From Ceraceosorus guamensis (lineage: Eukaryota; Basidiomycota; Exobasidiomycetes; Ceraceosorales; Ceraceosoraceae): a stretch of 64,000 nt of DNA. The DNA is taken from positions 124,001 to 188,000 of the forward strand of contig NW_020290033.1 of NCBI RefSeq assembly GCF_003144195.1. Reading direction: 5' to 3'. A model generated the notes under the pieces. It was given only the letters and a program-made list of their open reading frames with translations, did not search any database and was not told the DNA's origin. Within the stretch, counting starts at the first letter, position 1. The number at the start of each line of letters is the position of its first letter. A program made the position numbers and the translations under genes. Shown here in pieces: positions 38,063 to 50,232 of this stretch.

Positions 38063-38331
38063 CCCACCAAGGGTCAAGTGTCACCAGCGTGTCCGGTGCA
38101 ACTCTCTGCGGCCGTGAGAAGCGCTCCGCATGGCGTTTCGCCCGAGCAATCGCAGAGAGCGAAATCGAGAGCAAGCACGCAGGCCGCGGCCGAGCTCGCA
38201 ACGCACGCGCGCATGCTGACCCTTTCCATATGCACGCAGCGTCGATCCCTCTTTCTTGCCTGCCTGCCTGCCCTAGCTCAAGTCCTCTCCCGCTTGTGCT
38301 CTTCTTCATGTTAATCATTGAAGTTGATTCA

Positions 38332-38377
38332 GTGATCAGCCCTTCAGTAAGCTCGTGATCAGCCCTTCAGTAAGCTC
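38332..38377. repeat. 23-bp perfect tandem duplication
   Basis: Two identical adjacent copies of a 23-bp unit beginning GTGATCAGCCC and ending AGTAAGCTC (38332-38354 and 38355-38377). Perfect identity suggests a recent slippage or short duplication event. Confidence 0.95.
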
Positions 38378-39468
38378 CTGGATTCATTGCTGCGCAAAAA
38401 CAACAATCAAAGGTACTGCGTCCACCGATACGCAGCAGCTGGCATGCTCGGTTCAGCTCCGTCGCAGAAGCAACCCAGCTACATGTGTGACGCGGGCACC
38501 AGCTAGCATACGCGCCCTCGCGTTTCGCACACGCCGAGGCCCTCTCGGCGGCGAGCCTCATCATCACACTTCTTGCGCTTGCTTGCTTGCACGCTCGTCC
38601 CGTCCAATCGCATCAGCGCGTCCCTCGTACTAACCCTGGTCGCACTCTACGGCATGATCGGACCCTCTCACGCGGGCCTCTGCTCCTGTCAAAGCACGAT
38701 TCGATTCACGTGATTCTGAATCTCAAATTGAATCACAACTGCCAAAAAAAAGTGTCGTCGGACAGCATATGCAGTTGTTTGTGCTCGGCAGCGCGCGTGC
38801 GTGCGGGAAGGGGCTGGATGCGCGTGCGTGGGTAGCGGGCGAGGGCAAAGGGCAGTTCCTGCACTGCACGGGGGGGGGCCCAAATCATCTCGACTTTTGA
38901 CACCATGACTGAACGCGCATGCATCGGGGATCAATGTGGCTGTGTCTGTTTTGCTTTCGTGCGAGAGTCGATCCGGAAAAGAGAGAGGGTGGGGGCACGT
39001 GACATGGAAATCCAACGGTGAGAAAGCCGCGGATGCGTGTCCGAAACGTTGTGGCGCTGGGCTTCAATGCGTGCGTACCTGCTGCGCCTGCTGTGGCCTG
39101 CGCGAGGCGGCTTTGCTGGGGTCCTTTCCCCGCTCTGCATCCCTCGCTGCTTGAATACTCATCAGACTGTGTGAACATACTTTCCCCACATTTCAGGATT
39201 GGATGCAACATCTGAACGCGAATGAAGCGATAAGTACGAGCTTGCTGGGTCAGATATAAGCGCATATATGCAGCCTCTTGATCCTTCGAATGCCAAATCC
39301 CATTCAAATTCTCTGCACTCGACTTTCCACACATACAAGCCTCTGCATCGAGTCTCGACTCGCCAAACGTTGGCTATCCTCTCCTGTCAGGACAAATGCA
39401 CAAGGAATCTGGCCCAGCCTAGACGAGAACTCAGACCAGTAGGGAGGTGAAGCCGGACCATCAACGCA

Positions 39469-41353
39469 ATGATTCGAAGGTGTACAAGCAGTGCCATCGA
39501 GCACGCCGGAACAGCGACCCATGCAAAGTCGTCTGTTCTCGTCACCCCACCCGTCGCTCGTACAGGTTCGGCAACCAATCATCGTAGACACTTGTGGAGC
39601 TACGAGCGAACCTCTGCACGGCTCCTTGCTCGGGACTGCCTCAACTTTACAATGAGCCCAAAGCGGAAGCGGCACGGCCTGCAGCTCTTAGACCGGTTGG
39701 ACGCAGGGAAAAGAGAGCTGCACAGCACCTCAACGACTCGGGCTACGCGAGTGGTAGACTACTTGTTGGCGGATGTTGGAGAAGGTATAACAGAGTGCGA
39801 AATCATCAAATGGTGCGTCGCCCTGCTTGCTCGCCCTGCGCGTAATCTTCTATCGCATGCACAACTACGCAAGACTGCCTGAGCTGACTTGGCCGTCCTT
39901 GTCCATGCTGCTCCTCGATGATGACATCCCAGGTTCGTTGCACCTGCGAACGACGTCGCCGAGTTCGACGCGTTGGTAGAAGTGCAGTCCGACAAGGCGT
40001 GAGTGTGCGCACGCACCCCACCTCGGCACGGAAGCGAACTCCATCCTCACGCTCTCACCAAGGCTGACGCATGTCGGTGCTTCTCTTCTCTTGCCCAATG
40101 CGCATCCTCGCAGCTCAGTCGAGATCACCTCGCGATATGCGGGCAAGATCATCGAGCAGTGCTACGCCGTTGGCCAAGTGGCGAGAGTAGGAACGCCTCT
40201 TTGCAAGATCGAAGTGGAAGATGACACGGAATTTGCGGCTGCTGAGCTCAGCTCGGAGCGGCTCGAGCCGACGAATGCTTCTACCGCAGCTTCGGAATCA
40301 TCGATCAGCTCCAACGTCACGCCATCAGCCCCGGAAATAAACTCTTCTGCTGCGACTTCCAGTCCTAGCTCGGGAAAGCATGCTGCATTGGCAACGCCGG
40401 CTGTGCGAAGGATTTGCAGGGAGGAGCAGGTGGATGTGTCGGATGTGACGGGTACGGGAAAGGATGGACGCGTGACGAAAGAGGATGTCATGATGTACGT
40501 CGCGACCAGATCGTCGGCAGCCGAGTCATCGCCAGGCATCATGCCAACAGACCCCACACATGCAATGGCGAATGAGCAGGACGCAGAAGTGGAACTCAGT
40601 CCCATCAAGCGAGCCATGTTCAGAGCCATGACGGCTTCCTGGGACATACCCCATTTCGGCTACTCTGAGGAATTGGACGTGACGGAGTTGGAACGGCTGC
40701 GCAAGAGCATCAATGCATCTCACGAACAGACTGCGACGAAGCTTACGATGCTACCGCTGCTCTTGAAAGCTCTATCGATGGCGCTGTACGACCACGCGCT
40801 GTTCAGGTGCATGGTGCCTTCTCAGGGCGCTTCCTCGTCTCCTTCTGCGCCAAGCACACTGCTGCAAAGGGCAACGCACGACATCTCCATCGCCTTTTCC
40901 ACTCCCTCTGGTCTTCTCACTCCCACACTGCCCGACATTCGACGATTGTCGGTCTCGGACATTTCGCAGCACGTCAAGCGATTGCAAGACAAGGCTTCAT
41001 CGAGGGAAAGTAGAGGGTTGAGCAGGGCGGATCTGCGCAGCGATAGACCTGGAAGCGTCACTCTGAGCAATGTGGGCACTGTTGGAGGAACGGCAATGAG
41101 CCCCCTCATACCGCCCACTGGACAGCTCGCTATCGGAGCCATAGGCAAAGCCAGATTGCTGCCGAGATATGTCGATGAAGCCGATCTGTCCGCGCATGCC
41201 AACGCATCGCCCATTCCTCAACCCAGACTCATCTTGCCCACCTCTTGGACCGCTGATCATCGCTTTGTAGAGGGCGTCGAATTGGCAAAGTTGGTGCAGG
41301 ATTGGAAAGCGAACGTCGAGCATCCGCACAGATGGGTCCTTCGTCTCCGATAA
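39469..41353 (+). CDS. Branched-chain alpha-keto acid dehydrogenase E2 (dihydrolipoyl transacylase)
   Basis: Mitochondrial core subunit that passes the acyl group from E1 to CoA in Val/Leu/Ile breakdown. Exons 39469-39812, 39933-39998 (66 nt), 40114-41353; 549 residues. A basic Ser/Thr/Arg-rich N terminus (MIRRCTSSAIEHAGT) looks like a mitochondrial presequence. The single lipoyl domain starts VVDYLLADVGEGITECEI, with the lipoylated Lys in EVQSDKASVEITS at the exon 2/3 junction. The E1/E3-binding domain is ATPAVRRICREEQVDVSDV, GTGKDGRVTKEDV. The acyltransferase domain ends with SVTLSNVGTVGGTAM and the catalytic SWTADHRFVEGVEL. 'LLADVGEGI' and one lipoyl domain point to BCKDH rather than PDH or OGDH E2. 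ATG 39652 is a possible shorter start. Confidence 0.9.
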
Positions 41354-41835
41354 GTGCTCTGGCACCAGCCTTTGCTCTCAGGACCCCTCTCGACGCTGTA
41401 CGCTTGTTTGAAACGACTCCCCTCACGCTTTCGAGCAGATGCTACTCAGTTTGTCACGCAGAACAGCGAAAGAAAAACGAAACGCAGTGCGCCGCGCAAG
41501 TTGGTCCTTGTCTGACAAGACATTCATCCTCACAACTCCTTGACAATGGACCCCACTGCAAACCGATTTTGTGATCGATCTCCTAGATAGACATTGCCCC
41601 TGCAGCACAGCGCCAATCGTACACGGCACCTCATCTCTTGCCCTTCGCTCTGTCTGAGTGCGTCCTTCAAGCAGCAGCCAAGAAGTAGATTTCCGATCGC
41701 CGCTCGGCGGCCCAGCGCTCTCGCTCTTGTCGATGCAAGTCGCCGAGGCTGCTCCATTCGTTCCTCTCTCTCTCCTACGCTCAGCAAGGCTGCTGCTGCT
41801 GCTGGTGGTGGTCGAAGCATTGCCGCTACGAGAGC
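41354..41835. other. Convergent 3' intergenic region, BCKDH E2 / GOT1
   Basis: 482 bp between stop codons. An antisense frame continues through it from GOT1 intron sequence, but it has no domain and is not supported. Confidence 0.5.
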
Positions 41836-42742
41836 TCAAACGGCCGATTGTCGTGTGCCTGCCAGCTTGTCCAGCACCTGCAAAAGCGGGCAAAGCCGGA
41901 CAATGTTGCCGGAATGAGCATGAGCAAGGAGGAGGCCGATGCGTGAGGCCCTGATCCTCCACGGCTATCGACGCGTCACTCACCCCTCTGACCACGGGCA
42001 GACTCAATGCTGGACCGATGAATGGTAACTGTCTCAAGAAATTGAGAATGACGGGGAAAAAGTCTCTGTAGGGATGCGCGTGTGGGGCAACGTCGTGGGA
42101 AACGGGAAAAGGTGGTTGAGCGTTTGGACACCTTCGAAAAAGTTGAAGCGCGCGAACGAGCGCGCCAAATCTGCTTTCCTTAGGGACTGAGCACCCAGCG
42201 CCCTTTGCTCTCCCCTCCTCGATACGACCGACCAGGCTGCAAGTAGTACGTCGGCCGCTTGCAAGTCTCACTCACCCGAAGAGGTTCAAAAATCCAACAA
42301 TCTCGATGAGCATGCCGAAAAAGGTCCACTTGGCAAAGACGAGCAGCATTCCCACGAAAAAGCACACCGTTCCCCTCAATTTTTGTTTGCGAGCGAAAAA
42401 GTAAAACGTCTTTTGAGGACCTATTAGGAGCGTTATTCCGGCTGTGAAGAGGACGTTGCCTAGTGCTAGAAGTGCCGCATCGAAGAAGAGCAGGATACCT
42501 AGCACGAGGAAGAGCGAGCCGAAAGAGACTAGCGCTGCTCCGATCTCTGCGGAGGAAAGAAGAGAGAGGATTGCGGCATGGGCGTGTGAGACAGCTCCTG
42601 GCCGGGCTCGACGAACGCACCCCATCGAAGCGCATTTAAGGACCCTCGTGCTTGTTTCCGGTTCCCCCCGTCCCCGACCAGCTCTTCTGCTTTGCCATGC
42701 TGATGTGTAAGCTTACTCACTTTGCTGATCTGTGAGCCACAT
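41836..42742 (-). CDS. GOT1: Golgi transport protein Got1
   Basis: Small four-helix membrane protein of ER-Golgi vesicles needed for traffic to and within the Golgi. Exons on the minus strand: 42742-42721 (MWLTDQQ), 42546-42276, 42065-41984, 41877-41836; 138 residues, the same length as yeast Got1. Family motifs: MWLTDQQKIG, LGILLFFDAALLALGNVLF, GITLLIGPQKTFYFF, KLRGTVCFFVGMLLVF, GMLIEIVGFLNLFGDFFP and the tail VLDKLAGTRQSAV. Each splice junction preserves the frame and the family sequence. Introns range from about 106 to 210 bp. Identification is firm. Confidence 0.96.
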
Positions 42743-43750
42743 CTTCCTCTACTGCCCTTCCGCTAAATTCCAAGATTTCCTGCGCGAAATGGCTTCAAAT
42801 CACAAGACCTCGACGTTCGTGTTCTCCCCCACAATTGTATCGCGTCGTGAGCGTGATAGGGCGAGCGCGCACAAAGGCACACAAAATAGCCTGGAGAGGG
42901 AAAATGGCAGAAGAACCTTGCTGAATCGAGAGAGAGGCGGGACTGCCGACGTGTGAGATGAATGCCAGCTCTCTGAGAGATGTCGTGCGCAGCGCTTCGA
43001 ACGAATGTGGCGGGTTGAGCTCTCGGGGCGGAAGCTGCGTGAAGCGACGAAGCGGGTTCGTTTCGGTTGCGTCGAGGAGCAAGGCGGGGTGCGATACGGA
43101 AGCGAAAGATGAGGGCCACGATTCCGCGTGAGTGTGGATGTGATGGAGCGTTGACAAGGTTGGCAGGCAGCCGGAGCAGATGGAAATCAAATCGCTTTCG
43201 GGTTTGCAAGCAAGCTCGTTGCCAATCGTGAACTTTGGCCCCCCCTCCACGCGATTCGCTCCGGAAATTAGTTGTTTGGGCGCGATGGATGGATGGTACG
43301 AACGCTGTTGCTGCTGCTGCTGCTGCTGGCTGCTGGCCGGCCGGTCGCGCGGCGCGCAGCTCGATACACGCGCGACGCGGCGGGAAGTTCGGCAGGGATG
43401 CATGCGGCATGCGTCTTGTCGAGGAGAGGCAGAGAGACGGGAGAGGCTCTTTCAGCGTGTCCTCCACTAGTCAAGCTCACCATTTGCACTTCATTGCTTG
43501 GCTCTCGACTCAACTGTGACTCCAGCAGGATCCATCGAAGACGCGCCGCAAACTTGGAGACGGGAGCGGCAAGCCGGTCAAGTCAAGCATTGGGGAGAAG
43601 TAGGCGGCAGGTGCTTTGCAGTTGTCCACATTGCAGTATGGGTATGGTCTTCATCCTCCAACCCCCGAGCGCCTGAAGAGTCTCGTCAAACGCGGAGATC
43701 GCACGCATTCACATTGTTGCGCATTCGAAATCGGAGCTTGCTTTCCAGAA
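42743..43750. other. Divergent intergenic region, GOT1 / APC5
   Basis: 1.0 kb with both promoters. Contains an imperfect (TGC)n run near 43309-43326 next to a GGAT triplication, which creates Gln- or Cys-rich false frames. No gene supported. Confidence 0.5.
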
Positions 43751-46700
43751 ATGCCAGCACATCTGCCCGCGTCCGTCGCGCGTCCTTGGCCGAGTCAATT
43801 CGCTGTGCTTCTCGCTCTGCAGTACCTGTCGCTTCGACAATCAGAATCGGCAAAAGAGGCTTCAAATCAAGCAAGATCACACAACATCATTGCACCTTTG
43901 GATCCGGACTCGGACGAGGGAAAAGAGTACGACGAGAAGCTGTGGATGTTCTTGCTGAGGGAGGCTCATGGAATCGAAGGCGAGTGGCCTTCCTTGACGG
44001 ACTTTTGTAGCGCTTTGGACGCCGCGTGCCCGCTTGTTGTGCTCGCGAATGAGCAGACAAAGAGGCAAACCTGCTCTTGCACCGAGTACATCGTTAAACA
44101 GGTTCGTTTGGTTGGCGTGCGTGGGCGACACGCCAGGCAAGTTACGATACTCAGCCCTCATTTCCGCCCTTTTAGTTCGAATCATTCGACACCGCACTTG
44201 GCTTGGCACACTTCTTGGATGGTGAGTGAGATTCTGTAGCCGCGCTCTCTTCAGCGACAGCAAAGGGCTCAAGTGCCTCTGTTCATCAGGTCTGGAAGCA
44301 CTTGTGCAGCCGAGCGACGACTCCGGTGCTTCTTCCTCTTCCTCTGCAGAGCTCCTTACTCGACGCTCACGCTTTGGTATTCTCGTGCGAAGGGCAAAGG
44401 TGCAATGCAGTCGTCTGGACGACGAGGGTCTCTTGGCGTTGAAAAAGGAGCTCAAAAGCTGGCGAGGGGGAAATTATACCAGACCTTTGAGCGATAGGGA
44501 GATGGCATGGGAGAGGTGGGTCGGTATGCGCTAATGCGTCGCTAAGACAGCATTGACGATACCGTTTTGCCGTGCATGCCGTCTTGCCCTCAGATACATA
44601 CAGGCCCGCAAACGAGGAGACTACTCTGCGGCATTTGAGGCGCATCACAGATTCTTCGATCTACATCCGAGAGGAGCAGACAGGTGCGTTCTCCCAATCA
44701 TTGCAACCTTGCGCCATGCATCACTCGTACAATCGTCTTTTTGCACCCTTCCTTGATAGTCTACTGCATCAGCATGCCCTCTTGCACCTGGCACATTTTC
44801 ACTACGATCACCGAGAATGGCAAGAGGCCAGACATGTGAGGACAGCGCACCCAAATCAGATACAAGGTTGGCGCTGACATGAGCTGCGTGACAGTCGCTC
44901 GATGGGGCAATACACGTGGCGCGTTTGCTCTCCGATTCTCAGTGCATCACAGCCTGCGACTCGTAAGTCTTCCAAAAGGCCGTGCTCAAGTGACTCTTCT
45001 CACCGAGGCTTTTGCACCTTGTTCGTAGGCTTTCTCGCCGACTAGAAGCACATGAGCCGGGAAGCTCGCGCAAGCCTCGGCCGACTGCAAGACCTCCGTT
45101 CGAAGCTGATGATATTTGGGAGGCGGCTCGTGATGTTCACATGGTGCGTCAGCGGTAAAAGGTCCCGCTCACCTCGAGGCCTGCCTGCGACTCGATTGCT
45201 AATGCCGACAGGCCATTCCATCGTAGGGAGTCCCACCAGCAGTCGTTTATGGCCGCTTGATGGACGCGGTGTGGGCGTCAAATGCGCGATCTCAAGTAGG
45301 CTCAACGAAGCTTCAAAGTACGGGTCCGGACTTGCCGCGCACCGAAATTGCTTGTACCTCCACATCTATAGCTGCTAGCGTTGCATCTCTCTGGTCCATG
45401 ATGGGCCATGAATCAGTGGCGGATGCCTGGAGAGGGGTAGCATTGGAAGAGCAGGGGGACGTCGAGATGCGTATCGCTGCAGAGTGCGGCGAAGCGTGGA
45501 AGGTGCGTTCCTGTTTCTAGGTCTCGGCCGATTTGCCGCTCGATGGGCTTACACGATACTCACTTTCAGTTGGCAGAGAAGGGCTCCTTCGAGAATTCGT
45601 TGGAGGCGTTGTTTCGAGATGAGCTAGTGGATGCGCTAGAAGCGCATCTCCTGCCAAGATGGACCTCTCAGATCCTGCGCATCATGTGGCTCAGGGCAAG
45701 GCGCCGAGGCGATCTTTTTGCTATGCGCTTCTACACGCTAGCAGATCCCAACGTGGAAGCAGATGTGGACGGTGCGGACGAGGCGAACGGAATTCGATCT
45801 GCTAGGCGAGACGAGCAGACAGAGCCGGACGAGCCTGCCCAATTCGACGAACCCTCGGCAGACTCGAAGATGCTTAGCCAACTGAAGCAAGCTCGCACCC
45901 TCTTCGTAAGTCCTCCTCACCTTAACGAGGCTGACTTCTCTAACCAAACACATGGCATATTTGTACCGATCACATGCCATTCTGCGCTTCGCTGCCATAT
46001 AGGAAGCGGACGCTGCTGCGCACTCTCTCGATCAGTGCTTGACCGTGCTCGTTGCGGCGCAGAAAAGTGGTCGTGCGCGGATCTGGAGAGGCGCAAGAGT
46101 CTTACTAGCAGAATTACAAGCGGGTCCCCTCCGATTGGGAGAGAGCGCTTGTCTTACGATGGAGGAGATTCTACCACGGGTGAGATGCGTGGACTAGACC
46201 CTGCTCTGGAGCCACTCAGCCACTCATTTAATCTGGGACCATTTCACAGTGCCTTGCCGATCATGATGCGGAGCGAAAGGCAGACGCAATGTTTGCCTAT
46301 GCCAAGGCAATCTTGGCCAAAGATCGAGATGAGGGTGAGCGAACGTGAGGAGAGGCTAGAACCCAATGCGAATGATACAAATGCTTTCTCCGCCCGCACA
46401 GAAGGATCGAAGCGGGAAGCCTCGCAATGGTTCGAACGAGCTTCGCAGCGTAAGTATTTCGAGACTCGAAATACTTGGGAATCGGGGCTCCGATTCCGCT
46501 GAAGCTTTTTTTTTTCCCGCGAATCTGCCCCCCTCCCAGAGTACGCCGATGCGGGCGCAAACGTCTCGCAGAGCAAAGCCCTCTATTATTTAGGCAGACT
46601 GCTGTTAGAGCTGGGCGAGGAGGAAAGAGCTGCTTGGTGGGCCGAACGACTGCACGAGGTCGAAATGACACTCCAGCACTTGGAGCAGGCGAGCACTCTA

Positions 46701-46781
46701 GACGAGCTCGATCGCGACGTCTTCGAGACGATGCAGGCTGTGCAAGCTAGGATCGCTGTTGGTAATGCCGATGACCTCTGA
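43751..46781 (+). CDS. APC5: Anaphase-promoting complex subunit 5
   Basis: TPR scaffold subunit of the APC/C ubiquitin ligase, linking the platform to the TPR arm. Thirteen exons: 43751-44101, 44176-44221, 44290-44515, 44594-44683, 44760-44835, 44895-44962, 45029-45143, 45227-45502, 45570-45905, 46003-46179, 46250-46334, 46402-46449, 46540-46781. They total 2136 nt, 711 residues, closing exactly in frame. Landmarks: QFAVLLALQYLSLRQ at the N terminus, DYSAAFEAHHRFFDL, then the hallmark LLHQHALLHLAHFHYDHREW joined to SLDGAIHVARLLSDSQC, and C-terminal TPRs (KALYYLGRLLLELGE, AAWWAERLHEVEM). The FFDL/HALLHLAHFHY arrangement is the Apc5 signature region. Introns are 60-97 bp; the last contains a T10 run. 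Exon density is the highest in the window. Smaller acceptor choices at exons 5 and 8 were fixed by frame. Confidence 0.85.
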
Positions 46782-47002
46782 AAGGCCCATCGTTTGACGG
46801 CGCCGCGTCCTGCAACATGCTTCTGACCTGCAATGTGACCAAATTCAAAATTCACGGAGCGGCGGACGTGGGGAGGCTGGGGAGGGGGGGGGGGCATCAC
46901 ACATACGCGAGGCATTTATCATCCTTGTTTTATTTTCTTCGGAGGGTGACATTTATTCCTGTCATTGCAATGCAAGCGCGTCTGCGCTTACGACTTGACA
47001 CA
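46782..47002. other. Short convergent gap, APC5 / arrestin
   Basis: 221 bp between stop codons with a G9 run near 46887. The two 3' UTRs probably overlap or nearly touch. Confidence 0.4.
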
Positions 47003-50000
47003 TCACTGTCCAGCGTCGCCGCTTGGCTCGCGCGTTCCTGACTCGCCACTGGCATGTCGCAGCGATGCGTAAGTGGGTGGGGGTGGCAGATCAGTTCGAG
47101 CGCCCTGTGAGGAAGAAGAGGCGATGCCTGTGCCGGGTTCGCCGCTGCCATTGGAGATGGCCGAGCTGGTCCTACGCGCTGCAGTCGTTCCGTCTTGCTC
47201 CCCGTCGAGGGGTGGAGGTAGAGAACCTCTCCTCATTGCTCTAATGACGCCTTCGCTGGTCGAGCCGTCCGCCTCGCCGTTGGAGGCGGCAATACGATGA
47301 GCGCTTCCTTGGCTGGGAGCTCTGGCTCTACTGATGCTGCGAGAGATGGATCTGCTGATGCTTCTGCCCGATCTGATACTGCTCCTGCTAGGACTTCGAG
47401 CCAATCCTCCATTGCTTTCAGGCAGCTCTCCGATCTTGCCGTGCGAGCGCAATTGGCCTACAGGCGCATCGATCGAGTATCGATACCCACCGCTGGGTGC
47501 GGGCGGTATCATCTGTCTTTCCCTCTCCGCCAAGTCCTCGGTGCTCAGACCGCACACGCACGCATCGTGCCCTTCTCCAGTCGCAGGCAGAGCCGTATTC
47601 AACCAAGAGCCAGGCTGAGAATGTTGAGGTGCACCAGCTCCGATCATGACCGAATTGGCAGAGGCGCTTTGAAGGTGTTCGTGCTGCAAGGCCAAGTCGT
47701 AGGGCATCGTAGCGCTCCTTGCGCTCGGATCCTGCGCAGAGTACTGCGGAAGAAGCACGCTGTCAAACGCGACGCAGCAGCTGGGCAGAAGCACTGGCTG
47801 TCTGAGCGCAAAGACTTTGAGCTTTCTTTCGTGTTCTGGCGCAAACGCGTCTCGACTATGCACAACCTCGACCAGTAGCTGATGCGTATATCGGATGCTG
47901 CTCTTGGAGCCCGCCACGGTGCTTGCTCTCGTCTGATTATCGTGAGGCATTCGAGCGACACCTTGAACAGACCATGCGTCTTCAGCTCCCGATCCGACTC
48001 GATTCGGATCTCTCACCAACCCTTCGCTCTTCTTTCCGTCACCTGGACCATGAGGATCTTTCGGTCTTGGTGGTACCCAACCCTTCTCCCAAAGTTTGTG
48101 CTTGTGCAAAGGCGCTTTTTGCACGCCTTTGCGTCTGGTGCGCACTTCGACAGTCGTTTCCAGCGACACGCGCACAAGATAGACCAGCAGCTCTCGCGGC
48201 GGTGTCGGCGAGTGAATGTCGATGTTGAAGATGCTGAAAATGAGGTGAGACGGAGGAGGGGTCAGACTCTTGAATCGATGAAGCGGCTGCAGAGATGCGC
48301 ATGGCTCACCCCCCAACGCTGATGTTATTGGAGGTGCAGGCGATGGAGACCACGCCAAGAGTAGGATGCACATCATTGTACAGCACCATGAGCGGCGTAG
48401 GCCCACCATCAGGAGCAGGATTTACTAAGGAGCACGTATCAGAGATCAGCACTGGGTGTTGAGATGCAGCGCGCGCAATACCAAATGCTCACCTACGGGG
48501 AACGTGTCTCTCCAGCCTTCGACACTGCTCTTCGCTCTACCAGCCCCGTACGCGGAACCTTTGATAGTGTAGCGCACCCGTCCGTATGGACTGCGCTCGT
48601 AAGGCGGGGAATCGGCGGGTATGATAAAGGCAAACTCGAAGCTGTACGAGAGACGAAGCGTCAGTTCGACAGTCTTTCGCAGCGATCCTGCGAGCGCATG
48701 TACGCGTGTTCATGCGAGGTTCACAAGAACTACTTCTCGCTGACTTCTCGCAAAGCTCGATGACTCACCCATGAACGCCTTTCTCCAACCAAATACCCTC
48801 CTTTTCATCGTCTTCCTCTCTATGAGCCAAAGTTGGGTCGGCGCTAGGGGTTCTGCCTCCATTCCTAGCCGGAGCAGTGCTAGAGCTTCTAGCTGCGCCT
48901 CTCAGACCAGCTCCTCGAGAGGCTGATCTAGCTGCTCTGCCGAAAGGCCAGCCCACGCTTGCGCTTCTAGATCCTGATACAGCTGCAGAAGCCGAGCCGA
49001 CCCCTCCTCGTCCAGGTCCCAGGCGTGAAGCCCGCGAGCTACCGTGCTCTTCATGGCTTGGACTCGACGCTGTCATCGCTTGGCCAGTACGTGCGGCACC
49101 CAGACCACCCCGACCTCGGGCTGGTACATGTTCGGCGGGCGAGCTAGGAGTCGAGGGTCCACTTGCGGAAGGATTGTGCGGATCCATCGACATCGATGAC
49201 ACGCGTTCCGCCGTGGCGGACAAGGACGATCGGCCTCGTGCATCTCCGTCGCAGGCGGCAAAGTACGAAGGAGCCTCGTCGTCGCCAATCGGTGTGACCG
49301 ACTCTGATCCACGGTGCTCAAAGGAGACGCTATGCCTCGGCGTCACACCGCTCTCGTTTGGACGCACGGCAGGCATGCTACGAGTCGGACTGGGAATCGG
49401 CGAGTTGGGCGTGGCGGTGTTGGCGCTAGGACTCAAGGCTGGAGAGAAGCCCATGATTGGACTAGCGGCGCGACTTGCGGGTCTAGAGCTGGGTCTGCTG
49501 GGTGGTTGAGAGGGCGGTCGACTATTCGGCCGACTACCTGGTCTACCGCGCGAGACTGCTCTGACGAAAGCGGCTCCCAAGCCACCCAGCGCGTTGTGAT
49601 GGTGCGAATGTTGAGAAGCAGCATTATCCTCGGAAGCCGAGACATCTCCCGATCCTTGCCGAACTGGACTGGCTCTCCTGCTGAGGCTCACCACCGGGCT
49701 TGCTCGTCTGCTCCTGGCTGCCGTGCGACCACGAGGCTCGTCCGCCTCGGCAATGGTCGCACCGGCTGGCGCGACTGATGCATCTCTCCTTCTGCTGACG
49801 CTCCTCGCATTCCCACCTGCGCCGCTGCTCGGACCTGCAAAGCCAATCTGCACACTCTTCTCCATCAGCACCGTGTCCTCCCATCCTAGCGGTGCATGTC
49901 CAGCGAGGGAGTTGAGTTCGCGAAAGTCTGGCAAGATGGCTACGGTTTGAACGGCTTTGAGCTTGACCTTGATGCCTTGAATGTGCCGAGCGTGTGGGAC

Positions 50001-50232
50001 GTAGAGCTCCACCAGTCCTCGTACTATCTCATCTGTCGCGGTAGGAGGGGCAGTGTCGGAAGATGCGGTGGTAGGTGGACGCAGAAATACGAGGTTGGAC
50101 AAGAGATGAAGCTGAAGAGTTGAATGAGAAGAGTGTGAGGGTAAGGCGAGAGCTCTCGCGCAACTGCTCGACGCAGCCACGCCTCGTACTCACCTTGATC
50201 TCACACGGCGCAGAAATGAGGCTGGAGAACAT
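47003..50232 (-). CDS. Alpha-arrestin (ART-family ubiquitin ligase adaptor)
   Basis: Adaptor that brings Rsp5-type ubiquitin ligase to plasma-membrane transporters for endocytosis. Exons on the minus strand: 50232-50194, 50111-48769, 48641-48493, 48424-48310, 48233-47003; 958 residues. The arrestin N domain starts near residue 14: LHLLSNLVFLRPP, IVRGLVELYVPHARHIQGIKV. It is interrupted by a ~350-residue Ser/Arg/Pro-rich insert (many RASP and SRPXSRP repeats). The fold resumes at GFEFAFIIPADSPPYERSPYGRVRYTI, the typical ending of the N domain, and the C domain has NNISVGGIFNIDIHSPTP, then LHKHKLWEKGWV. The C terminus has one PPTY motif (PPPPTYASL) that can bind WW domains. Another arginine/serine repeat region precedes it. 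The start codon exon encodes only 13 residues. Family firm, cargo unknown. Confidence 0.85.

Larger units (their letters stand above)
37018..39468. other. Divergent intergenic region, SAT4-like kinase / BCKDH E2
   Basis: 2.45 kb, no gene recognised. Holds (GCCA)8 at 38031-38062, a 23-bp tandem duplication at 38332-38377, a G run near 38870, TCACGTGATTC words near 38705, and a TATATG stretch near 39254-39268 close to the E2 gene. Confidence 0.5.

Noticed and set aside
37650-38318. 222-residue minus-strand frame upstream of the SAT4-like kinase
   Set aside because: No domain, repeats at its centre are the (GCCA)n microsatellite, and composition is like other intergenic DNA.
41423-42271. Long minus-strand frame overlapping GOT1 exons 3-4
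   Set aside because: Different frame from most GOT1 exons, low complexity, explained by GOT1 introns and the 3' flank.
42763-43470. Two long overlapping minus-strand frames between GOT1 and APC5
   Set aside because: Gln run comes from the (TGC)n repeat; no motif, and both overlap only promoter DNA.
44572-44877. Small open frame with an ATG in the APC5 region
   Set aside because: Spans an APC5 intron (44684-44759); the spliced model joins DYSAAFEAHHRFFDL to LLHQHALLHLAHF as in Apc5.
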